A stretch of DNA of 64,000 nt from Azospirillum agricola (GTDB lineage Bacteria; Pseudomonadota; Alphaproteobacteria; Azospirillales; Azospirillaceae). Below are positions 17,701-25,393 of the stretch, in pieces. Below the pieces are notes generated by a model. The model saw only the letters and a list, made by a program, of their open reading frames with translations, did not search any database and was not told where the DNA came from. Position 1 is the first letter of the stretch. Each line of letters starts with the position of its first letter. The translations under genes and the position numbers were made by a program. The DNA lies in assembly GCF_017876095.1 (NCBI RefSeq), contig NZ_JAGINM010000007.1, positions 1 through 64,000 on the forward strand. Reading direction: 5' to 3'.

Positions 17701-18245
17701 AGACCGGCATCGCCGGGCTGGAGGAGGAGCGGCGGCTCGCCTATGTCGGGCTGACCCGTGCCCGCAAGCGCGCCTATGTCAGCCATGCCGCCAACCGCCG
17801 GCTCTACGGCAACTGGGTCAGCGCGCTGCCCTCGCGCTTCGTCGACGAACTGCCGAAGGAGAGCGTGGAGGCCGAGGCGGCGGCCGGCCTGTTCGCCGGC
17901 GGCGGCGGGGCGACCGGCTATCGCGACGCGGCGGGCGGCTTCGGTGGCGCCGCCGGGGGGGGATTCGCCGGGGGGGGATTCGGGGGAGGCGGTTTCCAGT
18001 TCCGCGGCTCGACCCGGCAGGCCCCGGCGCCGAAGACCATCACGCTGGACCAGGGGGCCTACGCGGTCGCTCCGCGCCAGCGTCCCGACGCGCCCTTCGT
18101 TAGGGGCGCCCGCGTCTTTCATCAGAAGTTCGGCTATGGCACCGTGATCGCGGTGGAGCAGGACAAGCTGGCGATCGAGTTCGACCACTCGGGAACCAAG
18201 AAGGTGATGGACAGTTTCGTGGTGGCCGCCGACAAGGCGGGATGA
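14727..18245 (+). CDS. uvrD: UvrD/PcrA-type ATP-dependent DNA helicase with in-frame intein
   Basis: The precursor is 1172 residues; removing the 388-residue intein leaves 784, a normal UvrD/PcrA length. It is a superfamily 1A 3'-5' helicase for nucleotide excision and mismatch repair and fork maintenance. Visible motifs are Walker A AGAGTGKT (53-60), motif II DEYQDT (246-251), motif III GDEDQ (before residue 278) continuing after the intein with SIYAWRGA, then QNYRST, VMTLHGAKGLEFD and a C-terminal VGLTRARKRAYVS. A Gly-rich linker leads to a Tudor-like end (RVFHQKFGYGTVI). The ATG at 14727 lies in a good coding context after an AAGAGAAAG site. A hairpin terminator follows the stop. Confidence 0.95.
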   Translation: MSDSFDDDPLSHAAPAAPAAGPTPAQRFAYLDGLNPSQRAAVEALDGPVLVLAGAGTGKTRVLTTRLAHLLMTRRAAAFQILAVTFTNKAAREMRERVAHLVGIEPEGWWLGTFHALAARILRRHAELVGLKSNFTILDTDDQVRLIKQLLEAENIDSKKWPARQVLGAIERWKDRGLTPDRLDDRDGGDVAGGRVVAIYRAYQERLRTLNACDFGDLLLHNLAIFQGHPDVLAEYHRKFKYLLVDEYQDTNVAQYLWLRILSQAHKNICCVGDEDQCVVEGTLIRMADGSERPVEAIRVGDAVRSAQGGGVFGPSTVTRTHRHDWSGDLVEIELDDGTRLTTTPEHRHFAGYRLGTAPQLHFTYLMHKQGFGFRLGTSQTYTRGQVSPVIGYELRCRQERADAVWVLATHASENEARYLGYTLSLRHRIPTFPFVARKGGSTGGLVHDQSILDRLFGEIPTEEAGDHLLGLYGLSRACPHYRPQSHTGRRRNVTVTLCGGSGGRPRHRVSIIGSDPDDAAALRGIGLSVRPVKKGHEGWRHETVMTNLSDVMDVVDKVRQVFKDGVALVQFARFGSGAGPVEDEAEREADDGGVAVLDRPSVRTRSSLPMIPAGSVRTGMSMFRGDGTLATVRSVRTSRGEVAVHDLDVERTHNFIANGIVTHNSIYAWRGAEIGNILRFETDFPGATIVKLEQNYRSTGNILAAASGLIAHNQGRLGKTLWTQADGGEPVRVKAVWDGEEEARWVGEEIESLQRKGVPLSQVAVLVRAGFQTREFEERFITLGLPYKVLGGPRFYERQEIRDAMAYFRVVNSPDDDLAFERIVNLPKRGVGPAAMQCLYTAARARGVPLTEAGWALTETDELKPKLRATLRGLLQDFFRWRTLMATLPHTDLARMVLDESGYTRMWQEDKTPEAPGRLENLKELVTAMAEFENLPGFLEHVALVMENAEAAGIDQVTVMTLHGAKGLEFDRVFLPGWEEGVFPNQRALDETGIAGLEEERRLAYVGLTRARKRAYVSHAANRRLYGNWVSALPSRFVDELPKESVEAEAAAGLFAGGGGATGYRDAAGGFGGAAGGGFAGGGFGGGGFQFRGSTRQAPAPKTITLDQGAYAVAPRQRPDAPFVRGARVFHQKFGYGTVIAVEQDKLAIEFDHSGTKKVMDSFVVAADKAG
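15558..16721 (+). mobile_element. intein (388 residues) inserted in helicase motif III
   Basis: The insertion splits GDEDQ from SIYAWRGA in the helicase. It begins with Cys278 (CVVEGTLIRMADG, block A), has a TPEH block B, a block F ending DLDVERTHNFI, and ends NGIVTHN with the penultimate His and final Asn; the next residue is Ser666. These are all the residues needed for class 1 protein splicing. The central region (about intein residues 110-330) has no visible LAGLIDADG or HNH motif. It could be a degenerate or unfamiliar endonuclease, or a structural insert. Base composition resembles the host, so it is not a very recent arrival. Confidence 0.95.
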
Positions 18246-18283
18246 GGACGGGGTAAGGGCGGGGGTGCGGCGAAGGGTCCCCC

Positions 18284-18299
18284 TGTGACGCTCGTCACA
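18284..18299. promoter_or_regulatory. perfect TGTGA-N6-TCACA palindrome (CRP/FNR-family site)
   Basis: TGTGA (18284-18288) and TCACA (18295-18299) flank CGCTCG, an exact match to the CRP-type consensus. It lies 38 bases after the helicase stop and 64 bases before the next start, immediately ahead of a terminator hairpin. A role in controlling the downstream gene is inferred from position. Confidence 0.5.
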
Positions 18300-18331
18300 G
18301 CGCCGCCCCGTCCCGGCGGCGCAGGCTTTTT
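18300..18331 (+). terminator. Rho-independent terminator after uvrD
   Basis: An 8-bp perfect GC stem (GCGCCGCC, 18300-18307, with 18315-18322) and a 7-base loop are followed by AGGC and five T (18327-18331). It separates uvrD from the gene starting at 18363. Confidence 0.75.
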
Positions 18332-18362
18332 CCGACGACCAACGGCCGGAGGAGCGGGATTC

Positions 18363-19562
18363 GTGTTCGGCAAGGGCAGCAGCAGTTACGAGGTGCAGTG
18401 CCGCCGCGACGGCCGCTGGCAGATCGAGGGCGCCTTCACCGACCAGGAGGCGGCGCTGTCCTGCGCCCGCTCCCGCCTTGCCGCCGGCGCGGTCGAGGAG
18501 ATCAAGGTCGTCAAGTTCCGCTCGCTGGCCGGGCTCAGCCTGGAAACCGTCATCCTCAACAAGAAGGCGCCGGGGGTGGCGAGGAAGCCGATGGCGCTCG
18601 GCGGTTCGGCGGAAGGCGCGCCGCTGTGCCGGACCCTGGACGATCTGTGCGGCTTCGAAAGCCGGCTGGTGATCGGCCGGCTGCTCCGCCCCTTCCTCGA
18701 CGCCCAGCGCATCACCCCGACCGAGCTGCTGCATTCCTGGTCCAGCTTCCGCCGGCTCGACGAGCAGGGGGCGCTGCTCAGCGCGGCGATCCACGCCGCC
18801 GCCCGCCATCACGCCGACCTCCACGGCGTCGCGGTGCCGGCGCGGGTGAAGGAGCTGCGCGGGCTGGTCGACGCCGCCGCCGCCCGCGCGCGGGATTTCC
18901 TGGCGGAACGCAAGCGCCTGCCCGCCTTCGACGCGTTCGACCTTTCGGCGACCAGCCGGCGCATCGACGCGGCGGTGGGGGAGGAGGGGCACGACCCGCT
19001 GTTCCTGGCGCTGCTGACCCTGCATCTGGTGGAGGGCAACACCCCGTCGGGCAAGCTCGACATGCTGCTGGCCCTGATGCACGACGACGCCGAGGCGCGG
19101 CATCTGGCGCTGCTCGACGGGGTGGTCGCCGACATCCTCGGTTCCGCCGACACCCTGAAGGAACTGCTGGGCGCGCAGCCGAGCCTCGCCATGGGGCTGT
19201 GCGCGCTGGCCGACGCCCTTCACGGCCGCGACCCCGATCCGGCGGGGGCCGCCCCGACCGCCGCCCTGCTGCGGGTGTGCGAACTGGCGCGGCAGGGGCG
19301 GGCGCCGCTCGGCCGGCTGGTCCTGCTCGACCGGCTGCACCGCGCGCTGGCCGGCGACCAACCGCTCGACCGCCGCGATCCCAAGGCGGAGGCCATGCTG
19401 GTCCAGACGGTGGCCGAACGCCTGAAGGGCGCCGACGGGCAGTTGCTCGGCGGGACGGTCATGGCCAGGGCGCTCGACCGGCGGCTGCTGCGCCACCGGC
19501 AGGCCGTGCTGCGCGAGCAGGGGATGGACGACATCGCCGACCGGTTGTCGGCGGGACGCTGA
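18363..19562 (+). CDS. conserved-looking hypothetical protein, 399 residues
   Basis: I do not recognise this family. The N-terminal about 65 residues (YEVQCRRDGRW, FTDQEAAL) look like a small domain for handling input or protein contact; the rest is long and helical, Ala/Leu/Arg-rich, with no signal peptide. The GTG at 18363 is chosen because GGAGGAG (18348-18354) lies 8 bases upstream; the longer frame from 18285 would cross the terminator and palindrome. Coding is supported by strong third-position GC bias over 1.2 kb. The gene is monocistronic by position, with a CRP-type site upstream. Confidence 0.7.
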   Translation: MFGKGSSSYEVQCRRDGRWQIEGAFTDQEAALSCARSRLAAGAVEEIKVVKFRSLAGLSLETVILNKKAPGVARKPMALGGSAEGAPLCRTLDDLCGFESRLVIGRLLRPFLDAQRITPTELLHSWSSFRRLDEQGALLSAAIHAAARHHADLHGVAVPARVKELRGLVDAAAARARDFLAERKRLPAFDAFDLSATSRRIDAAVGEEGHDPLFLALLTLHLVEGNTPSGKLDMLLALMHDDAEARHLALLDGVVADILGSADTLKELLGAQPSLAMGLCALADALHGRDPDPAGAAPTAALLRVCELARQGRAPLGRLVLLDRLHRALAGDQPLDRRDPKAEAMLVQTVAERLKGADGQLLGGTVMARALDRRLLRHRQAVLREQGMDDIADRLSAGR

Positions 19563-19745
19563 GCCGCTCCGGGGAGCGGTGTGGAATCGCGTGGGCGGGG
19601 GGCGGGCGGCCTCTCCCGCGTCCGGGCCGGGGGGCGGCTGAGACGCTTGGACGCGATCCCCCCATCGTGAATTTCTTTGAGTCTTCGTGTCGGCGTGGTT
19701 ACAAACCGAACATACCGAAAGAGTCCTCCCCGAAAGTTTCCGCCC

Positions 19746-20639
19746 ATGTCCCGCACCCCGCTCTGGCGCATCGCGCTCGTCGTTCCCGAGGCCCACGCTC
19801 CGGCTTTCGCCGAGGCGGTGGGGGATCACGCCGATGCGGTCTCGACCTTCGAGCTGGAGGAGGACGGCGGCGACTGGCTGGTCGAGGCCACCGACCAGTC
19901 GCCCCCCGACGAGGCCCGCCTCACCGCCCGCGTCGCCGTGCTGGCCGAGGCCGTCGGCATCGAGGAGCCCAAGCTGATCGTCGAGCGCCTGCCGCCCATC
20001 GACTGGGTGTCGCACAGCTACCAGGGTTTTCCGCCGATCCGCGCCGGACGCTTCTTCGTCCACGGCTCGCACCACGAGGGCACCGTGCCGGCCGGCAGCA
20101 TCCCGCTGCTGGTCGACGCCGCGACCGCCTTCGGCACGGGGGAGCACGGCTCGACCAACGGCTGCCTCCAGGCGCTCGACCGGCTGTCGCGCCACCTGAA
20201 GCTGCCGCGCGGCGGCCGCCGCGGCGCGCTCGACATGGGGTGCGGCTCGGGCATCCTGGCGCTGGCGGTGGCCAAGCGCTGGCGGATTCCGGTCACGGCG
20301 GTCGACATCGACCCCGAGGCGGTGCGCGTCACCAGGATCAACACGGCGATCAACGGGATGAAGGGGCGCATCCGCGCCCAGGGCGGCGACGGCTACCACA
20401 CCCGGCTGGTCGGCCGGCACAAGCCCTACACGCTGATCACCGCCAACATCCTGGCCCGTCCGCTGGCCCGCATGGCGCCGCAGCTTCGTCGCCACCTGAA
20501 GAAGGGCGGCTACGCCGTGCTCGCCGGGCTGCTGAACCGGCAGGAACGGCACGTCATCCAGGCCCACCGCAACCAGGGCCTGCGTCTGGTCGCCCGCATC
20601 CCGGTCGGGGAATGGACGACGCTCGTCGTCAAGCGCTGA
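19746..20639 (+). CDS. prmA: ribosomal protein L11 methyltransferase
   Basis: The product is 297 residues and uses S-adenosylmethionine to methylate ribosomal protein L11. Visible marks are the substrate-loop region FGTGEHGST, the SAM motif I DMGCGSGILALA, motif II VDIDPEAV and the post-motif NILARPL. The ATG at 19746 (MSRTPLWRI) is the family-like start, although the ribosome site is weak. The gap upstream (183 bases) has an AT-rich stretch around 19665-19735 that may hold the promoter. Confidence 0.93.
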   Translation: MSRTPLWRIALVVPEAHAPAFAEAVGDHADAVSTFELEEDGGDWLVEATDQSPPDEARLTARVAVLAEAVGIEEPKLIVERLPPIDWVSHSYQGFPPIRAGRFFVHGSHHEGTVPAGSIPLLVDAATAFGTGEHGSTNGCLQALDRLSRHLKLPRGGRRGALDMGCGSGILALAVAKRWRIPVTAVDIDPEAVRVTRINTAINGMKGRIRAQGGDGYHTRLVGRHKPYTLITANILARPLARMAPQLRRHLKKGGYAVLAGLLNRQERHVIQAHRNQGLRLVARIPVGEWTTLVVKR

Positions 20640-20782
20640 GTCTTCGGGCGCCGGACTTTCGGGCCGCCGGGCGCCGGGCTCCCCAAGCGTCAGGCCATTG
20701 AAATTTTCGGGCCGTTGAAACTTCGGGGGCTCGTTTCGACTTCCTCAGGGGTGCACGCTCTAGCGCCCCGGAGGAAGACCTC

Positions 20783-21253
20783 ATGCTGAACCGAATCAAG
20801 GCGTTCTTCGAAACCCGCGAACCGCCGGAGCGGGACGAGGACGCCCTCCAGGCCGCCGCCGCCGCCCTTCTGGTGGAGGCCGCCCGCACCGACGACACCA
20901 TCGCCGAGAGCGAGCGCGAGCGCATCCTCGCCGTCACCCGCCAGCGCTTCGGCCTGAGCGAGGAGGAGGCGCAGGACCTGCTCTCCGCCGCCGTGTTCGA
21001 CACCGAGGACGCCTCGCCCTACCACCGCTACGTCTCGGTGATCATGGAGCGCTGCCCGCCCGACCAGCGGCTGTGGATCATCGAGATGCTGTGGGAGGTC
21101 GCCTACGCCGACGGCGAGCTTCACGACCTGGAGGCCAGCCTGCTGCGGCGGATCGGCGGGCTGCTGCATGTCTCCGATGTCGAGCGGGGCGAGGCCCGCA
21201 AGCGGGTGCTGCACCGGCTCGGCCTGCCCGACGACGCCGGTCTTCCGGTGTAG
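20783..21253 (+). CDS. TerB-like (tellurite resistance TerB family) protein
   Basis: The product is 156 residues and helical. It has the TerB-fold signature of two metal-site-like acidic segments (TDDTIAESERERI and YADGELHDLEASLLRRI). It is cytosolic with no signal or membrane segment. The true function of single-domain TerB proteins is unclear; a metal-binding or stress role is suggested by the family. The ATG at 20783 follows CCCGGAGGAAGACCTC, a clear ribosome site. The upstream spacer contains several direct CTTTCGGGC-like repeats (20640-20740). Confidence 0.82.
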   Translation: MLNRIKAFFETREPPERDEDALQAAAAALLVEAARTDDTIAESERERILAVTRQRFGLSEEEAQDLLSAAVFDTEDASPYHRYVSVIMERCPPDQRLWIIEMLWEVAYADGELHDLEASLLRRIGGLLHVSDVERGEARKRVLHRLGLPDDAGLPV

Positions 21254-21346
21254 CGGACGCTCCGCCGCTTGCGCGCGCGGCGCGGGGTGCCCTAGCCTGG
21301 GAGGACATGGCCGGCCACCGGCCTCCATTGTTCGAGGAACAGCCCC

Positions 21347-23368
21347 GTGCCCAGCGCGTACCGCGGCGACGACGCCCTTGCGACCCTGTTGACCGAGGCC
21401 GGAACCGGCCGCACGCCCGCCGACATCCGCGCGCTGGTGGCCGGCGTGCTGGCGGCGCCGGAGGGCGAGGATCCGGCGGCGTGGCTGGCGCTGGTGGGCG
21501 AGGGCCTGCCGGACGCGCTGGCCGGACAGCTCCAGGCGCTCAAGGCGGAGCTGGCCTCCGTTCCCGCCGCGCCGCGCCCCGACGCCGCCGCCCGGCTGGC
21601 CGCCCTGCGCGGCGCGCTGAAGCGCCGCTCCCTCGACGGCTTCGTCGTGCCGCGCGGCGACGAGCACCAGGGCGAGTATGTGCCGCCGCGTGCCCAGCGC
21701 CTGGCTTGGCTGACCGGCTTCAACGGCTCGGCCGGCAACGCGGTGGTCACCGCCGACCGCGCCGCGATCTTCGTCGACGGCCGCTACACCATCCAGGTCC
21801 GCGCCGAGGTTCCCGCAGCCCTCTACGAGTACCGGCACCTCGTCGAGGATCCCCTGTCCGACTGGCTGGTCGAGGCGTTGCCCGAGGGCGGCCGGCTCGG
21901 CTACGACCCGTGGCTGCACACCGCCGGCTGGGTGGAGAAGCTGCGCCCGGTGCTGGAGCGCGCCGGCATCCATCTGATCCCCTGCGAGGGCAATCCGCTC
22001 GATTCGGTGTGGGCCGACCAGCCGCCGGCCCCGCTGGCGCCGGTGGTGCCGCAGGAGATCGCCTTCACGGGAGAGGCTTCGGCCGACAAGCGCGCCCGCA
22101 TCGCCGGGGAACTGGCGGCCAAGGGCATCGCCGCCGCCGTGCTGACCCAGCCCGACAGCATCGCCTGGCTGCTGAACATTCGCGGCGCCGACGTGCCCTG
22201 CACGCCGCTGCCGCTGTCCTTCGCGATTCTGGCGGCGGATGGGGCGGTCGAGCTGTTCCTCGACCCGCGCAAGCTCGCCCCGCGCACCGCCGCCCATCTC
22301 GGCGACCGGGTCCGCGTCCGCCCGGTGCCGGAGTTCGGACCGGCGCTCGACGCCGTGGCGCGCGGCTCGGCGCGGGTCCTGGCCGACCCGGCCTCGACCT
22401 CGGCCTGGATCCTCGACCGCCTGCATCTGGCCGGCGCGAGGATCGAGCGCGACACCGACCCCTGCGCGCTGCCCAAGGCCTGCAAGAACGCGGCGGAACT
22501 GGCCGGCACCCGCGCCGCCCATGCCCGCGACGGCGCCGCGCTCGTGCGCTTCCTGCGCTGGTTCGCGACGGAGGCGCCGAAGGGCGGGCTGACCGAGATC
22601 GCCGTCGCCGACCGGCTGCTGGCCTTCCGGCGCGGCGGCGAGCGTTTCCAGGGACTGAGCTTCGACACCATCGCCGGAGCCGGGCCGAACGGCGCCATCG
22701 TCCATTACCGGGTGACGCCGGAGACCGACCGGCGGCTCGACCCCGACAGCCTGTTCCTGCTCGACAGCGGCGCCCAGTATCTCGACGGCACCACCGACGT
22801 CACCCGGACGCTGGCGGTGGGCAGCCCCGGCCCGGAGATGCGCGACCGCTTCACCCGCGTGCTGAAGGGGCACATTGCCCTGTCCACCGCCCGCTTCCCG
22901 CGGGGCACGACCGGATCGCAGCTCGACGCGCTGGCCCGCCTGCCGCTGTGGGCGGCCGGTCTGGACTACGACCACGGCACCGGCCACGGGGTCGGCAGCT
23001 TCCTGTCGGTGCATGAGGGGCCGCAGCGCATTTCCAAGATCGGCAACAGCGTCGCCCTCCAGCCCGGCATGATCCTGTCCAACGAGCCCGGCTACTACAA
23101 GACCGGCGCCTACGGCATCCGCATCGAGAATCTCGTGGTGGTCCAGCCGGTGGAGATCGCGGACGCCGAGCGCCCGATGCTGGGCTTCGAGCCGCTGACG
23201 CTGGCCCCGATCGACCGGACGCTGATCGAGGTCTCGCTGCTCACCGGCGATGAGCTGGCCTGGGTCGACGCCTACCACGCCCGCGTGCGCGACGAATTGA
23301 CCCCGCAACTCGACGCCGGGGACGCGGCGTGGCTGGCCGGGGCGACGGCGCCGCTGGCCCTCGGCTGA
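21347..23368 (+). CDS. Xaa-Pro aminopeptidase (aminopeptidase P, M24 family)
   Basis: The product is 673 residues. It removes N-terminal residues preceding proline. N-terminal creatinase-like domains (for example LTGFNGSAGNAVV and FVDGRYTIQ) precede the pita-bread catalytic domain. The metal ligands are present: Asp in LLDSGAQYLDGTTDVTRT (two), His in GTGHGVG, Glu in NEPGYY and Glu in GIRIEN. The GTG at 21347 is used because GAGGAA lies about 8 bases upstream; the first 65 residues or so look like an added extension. It lies 93 bases after the TerB-like gene and may be in one transcript with it. Confidence 0.92.
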   Translation: MPSAYRGDDALATLLTEAGTGRTPADIRALVAGVLAAPEGEDPAAWLALVGEGLPDALAGQLQALKAELASVPAAPRPDAAARLAALRGALKRRSLDGFVVPRGDEHQGEYVPPRAQRLAWLTGFNGSAGNAVVTADRAAIFVDGRYTIQVRAEVPAALYEYRHLVEDPLSDWLVEALPEGGRLGYDPWLHTAGWVEKLRPVLERAGIHLIPCEGNPLDSVWADQPPAPLAPVVPQEIAFTGEASADKRARIAGELAAKGIAAAVLTQPDSIAWLLNIRGADVPCTPLPLSFAILAADGAVELFLDPRKLAPRTAAHLGDRVRVRPVPEFGPALDAVARGSARVLADPASTSAWILDRLHLAGARIERDTDPCALPKACKNAAELAGTRAAHARDGAALVRFLRWFATEAPKGGLTEIAVADRLLAFRRGGERFQGLSFDTIAGAGPNGAIVHYRVTPETDRRLDPDSLFLLDSGAQYLDGTTDVTRTLAVGSPGPEMRDRFTRVLKGHIALSTARFPRGTTGSQLDALARLPLWAAGLDYDHGTGHGVGSFLSVHEGPQRISKIGNSVALQPGMILSNEPGYYKTGAYGIRIENLVVVQPVEIADAERPMLGFEPLTLAPIDRTLIEVSLLTGDELAWVDAYHARVRDELTPQLDAGDAAWLAGATAPLALG

Positions 23369-23604
23369 GAGTTGTATGACGGGCGCGAAACGCCGTGCGT
23401 TCCGGGAACGAATCTGGCAAGGTCCCGCGAACTCGGTAACCCGTTCTTTACCCGGCTGCTTCAGTGTGTCTGCGGGGATGACTTTTCTGCAAAGTTAGGG
23501 CATCACAGTCGGTACACCGATCAGGAAAGACGGCGCGGCGTTCCGCGCCGGGTGAGCGTAACGCCGGACATCCACCGGCAACGGACATATGCGGAGACGT
23601 CTAG

Positions 23605-23970
23605 ATGAAGATCCTCGTCGTCGATGATTACGCCACCATGCGGCGCATCGTGCGGAACCTGTTGACCCAGATCGGCTACACCGACATCGACGAGGCCGGC
23701 GACGGCGTGTCGGCGCTGGCGAAGCTGCGCGAGAGCAAGTTCGGCCTCATCATCTCCGACTGGAACATGGAGCCGATGACCGGCCTCCAGCTCCTCAAGG
23801 AAATCCGCGCCGACGCCAAGCTGGCGCCGACGCCGTTCATCATGGTCACCGCCGAGAGCAAGACCGAGAACGTCATCGCCGCCAAGCAGGCCGGCGTGAA
23901 CAACTACATCGTCAAGCCGTTCAACGCCGACACCCTGAAGCAGAAGATTCAGGCCGTCATCGGCGGTTGA
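23605..23970 (+). CDS. cheY: chemotaxis response regulator CheY
   Basis: The product is 121 residues, a stand-alone receiver. D7/D8 form the acidic pocket, D52 in LIISDWNMEP is the phospho-acceptor, a Thr/Ala signal position is seen in MVTAESK, and Lys in YIVKPF completes the site. It binds the flagellar switch when phosphorylated. Two cheZ-like genes follow directly (35 bases, then 161 bases), so a phosphorylation/dephosphorylation module is encoded here. The spacer upstream (236 bases) contains a hairpin-like GGCGCG/CGCGCC near 23532. Confidence 0.95.
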   Translation: MKILVVDDYATMRRIVRNLLTQIGYTDIDEAGDGVSALAKLRESKFGLIISDWNMEPMTGLQLLKEIRADAKLAPTPFIMVTAESKTENVIAAKQAGVNNYIVKPFNADTLKQKIQAVIGG

Positions 23971-24005
23971 TTCGTCGTCGCTTGATCGAGCGGGGGACGG
24001 CCTAG

Positions 24006-25232
24006 GTGGGGGGAGTGGACAGGTTGGAGCAGCTTGCACAGCTGTCCGAGGAAGAGTTCGAGCAGATCGAAGAAGCGATCGCTCGGTCGACCAAGGGGCG
24101 GGCCTTTCTGCGTCGTCTCCATCGGCGGTCCCTCGGGGCCGCGACGGAAGAAGTCCGCGCGATGCTCCAGGAGTTCCGCACCTCCTGGAACCGTCAGAGC
24201 GAGGCGGTGGAGGCCGGCAAGCATGTCGGCGTCCTGCGGCGCGAACTGATGGAGATGGCGGCCTCGATCGAGCAGGCCCGGCGCGAGGTCGCGGCCCTGC
24301 GCCCGGCCGACGGCGGCGGCGACAAGATCCTCTCGGCAACCAACGAGCTGGATGCGATCGTGATCTCGACGGAGCGCGCCTCCTTCGAGATCCTGAACGC
24401 GGCCGAACGGTTGATGGACCTGTCCGGCAAGCTGCGCGGCGCCGGCGCCGACCCCGGCCTCTGCGGCGAGATCGACGCGGAGGTGAACAACATCTTCACC
24501 GCCTGCTCCTTCCAGGATCTGACCGGCCAGCGCACCAGCAAGGTCGTCAACGCGCTCCGTTACATCGAGCAGCGCGTCATCGCCATGATCAACATCTGGG
24601 GCGAGGACGGTCTGGCGGGCATCGCCGTGGCGGAGGAGCAGACCGACACGCGGCCGGACGCCCATCTGCTGAACGGCCCCCAGCTCGACGGCCACGGCGT
24701 CAGCCAGGCGGACGTCGACAGCATGTTCGACAGCCCGGCTCCGATGGTGGCGCCCGCATCCGCTCCGCCGGCCGAACCGCCGGCCGTGGTCCCTGTCAAG
24801 GCGAGTCAGTCCGACATCGACAGCATGTTCGACGCACCGGCTCCCGCCGTGAAGGCGAGTCAGTCCGACATCGACAGCATGTTCGATTCGCCGGCGCCCG
24901 CCGTGAAGGCGAGCCAGTCGGACATCGACAGCATGTTCGATGCGCCGGCGCCCGCCGCGAAGGCGAGTCAGTCGGACATCGACAGCATGTTCGATGCGCC
25001 GGCGCCCGCCGCGAAGGCGAGTCAGTCGGACATCGACAGCATGTTCGACAGCCCGGCGCCGGCGCCGGCACCCAAGCCGGCCCCGGCGGCCCCGGCGGCC
25101 AAGAAGCCGGTGCCGAAACCGCCAAGCGCTCCGATCAAGGCGGCGAAGCCCGCGGCAAAGGCGCCGCCTCCGGCGGCCGAGGAGCCGCCGACGCCGCTCG
25201 ACCAGGCGGCCATCGACGCCCTGTTCGGGTAG
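24006..25232 (+). CDS. cheZ: CheZ-like CheY-P phosphatase with repeated CheY-docking tail
   Basis: The product is up to 408 residues. The helical N-terminal part (about 1-205) carries FQDLTGQR, the CheZ catalytic motif with the conserved Asp (171) and Gln (175). The C-terminal 190 residues are Pro/Ala-rich and contain six copies of SQ(A/S)D(V/I)DSMFD and a last DQAAIDALFG at the extreme C-terminus. These resemble the short helices by which FliM and CheZ grip CheY, so a multivalent CheY-binding tail is inferred. The start is uncertain between GTG 24006 and GTG 24015. It is 35 bases after cheY; the following gene is a second CheZ. Confidence 0.88.
   Translation: MGGVDRLEQLAQLSEEEFEQIEEAIARSTKGRAFLRRLHRRSLGAATEEVRAMLQEFRTSWNRQSEAVEAGKHVGVLRRELMEMAASIEQARREVAALRPADGGGDKILSATNELDAIVISTERASFEILNAAERLMDLSGKLRGAGADPGLCGEIDAEVNNIFTACSFQDLTGQRTSKVVNALRYIEQRVIAMINIWGEDGLAGIAVAEEQTDTRPDAHLLNGPQLDGHGVSQADVDSMFDSPAPMVAPASAPPAEPPAVVPVKASQSDIDSMFDAPAPAVKASQSDIDSMFDSPAPAVKASQSDIDSMFDAPAPAAKASQSDIDSMFDAPAPAAKASQSDIDSMFDSPAPAPAPKPAPAAPAAKKPVPKPPSAPIKAAKPAAKAPPPAAEEPPTPLDQAAIDALFG
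24795..25064 (+). repeat. five tandem 54-bp coding repeats in cheZ
   Basis: The Lys-Ala-Ser codons recur at 24798, 24852, 24906, 24960 and 25014, exactly 54 bases apart. Each unit encodes 18 residues of the type (V/A)KASQSDIDSMFD(A/S)PAPA. A diverged sixth copy lies upstream at 24699-24740. Units differ by few bases, so copy number is likely to vary between strains. Confidence 0.92.
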
Positions 25233-25393
25233 GGCGGATGGGCGGCGGTCGGGGGAAGCCGCAGGGGTGCGAAGGACCACTCGTTAAGGTTCGTATGCGA
25301 TAGTTCCGAGCGACGGCGCGCCCTGTCTTGCGTGCGCCTCTTCCGACCATCCTGGCCGAGAACGGCCGTTCCACAGAGGCGGGACCGCAGAGC

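Noticed and set aside
14538..20567. A 2009-codon open frame on the minus strand opposite uvrD and prmA
   Set aside because: It is antisense to genes with clear conserved motifs; long mirror frames are expected with extreme third-position GC. Its protein is low-complexity and matches nothing.
24795..25064. CRISPR-like regular repeats
   Set aside because: The 54-bp periodic repeats have no unique spacers and are in-frame coding repeats in cheZ.
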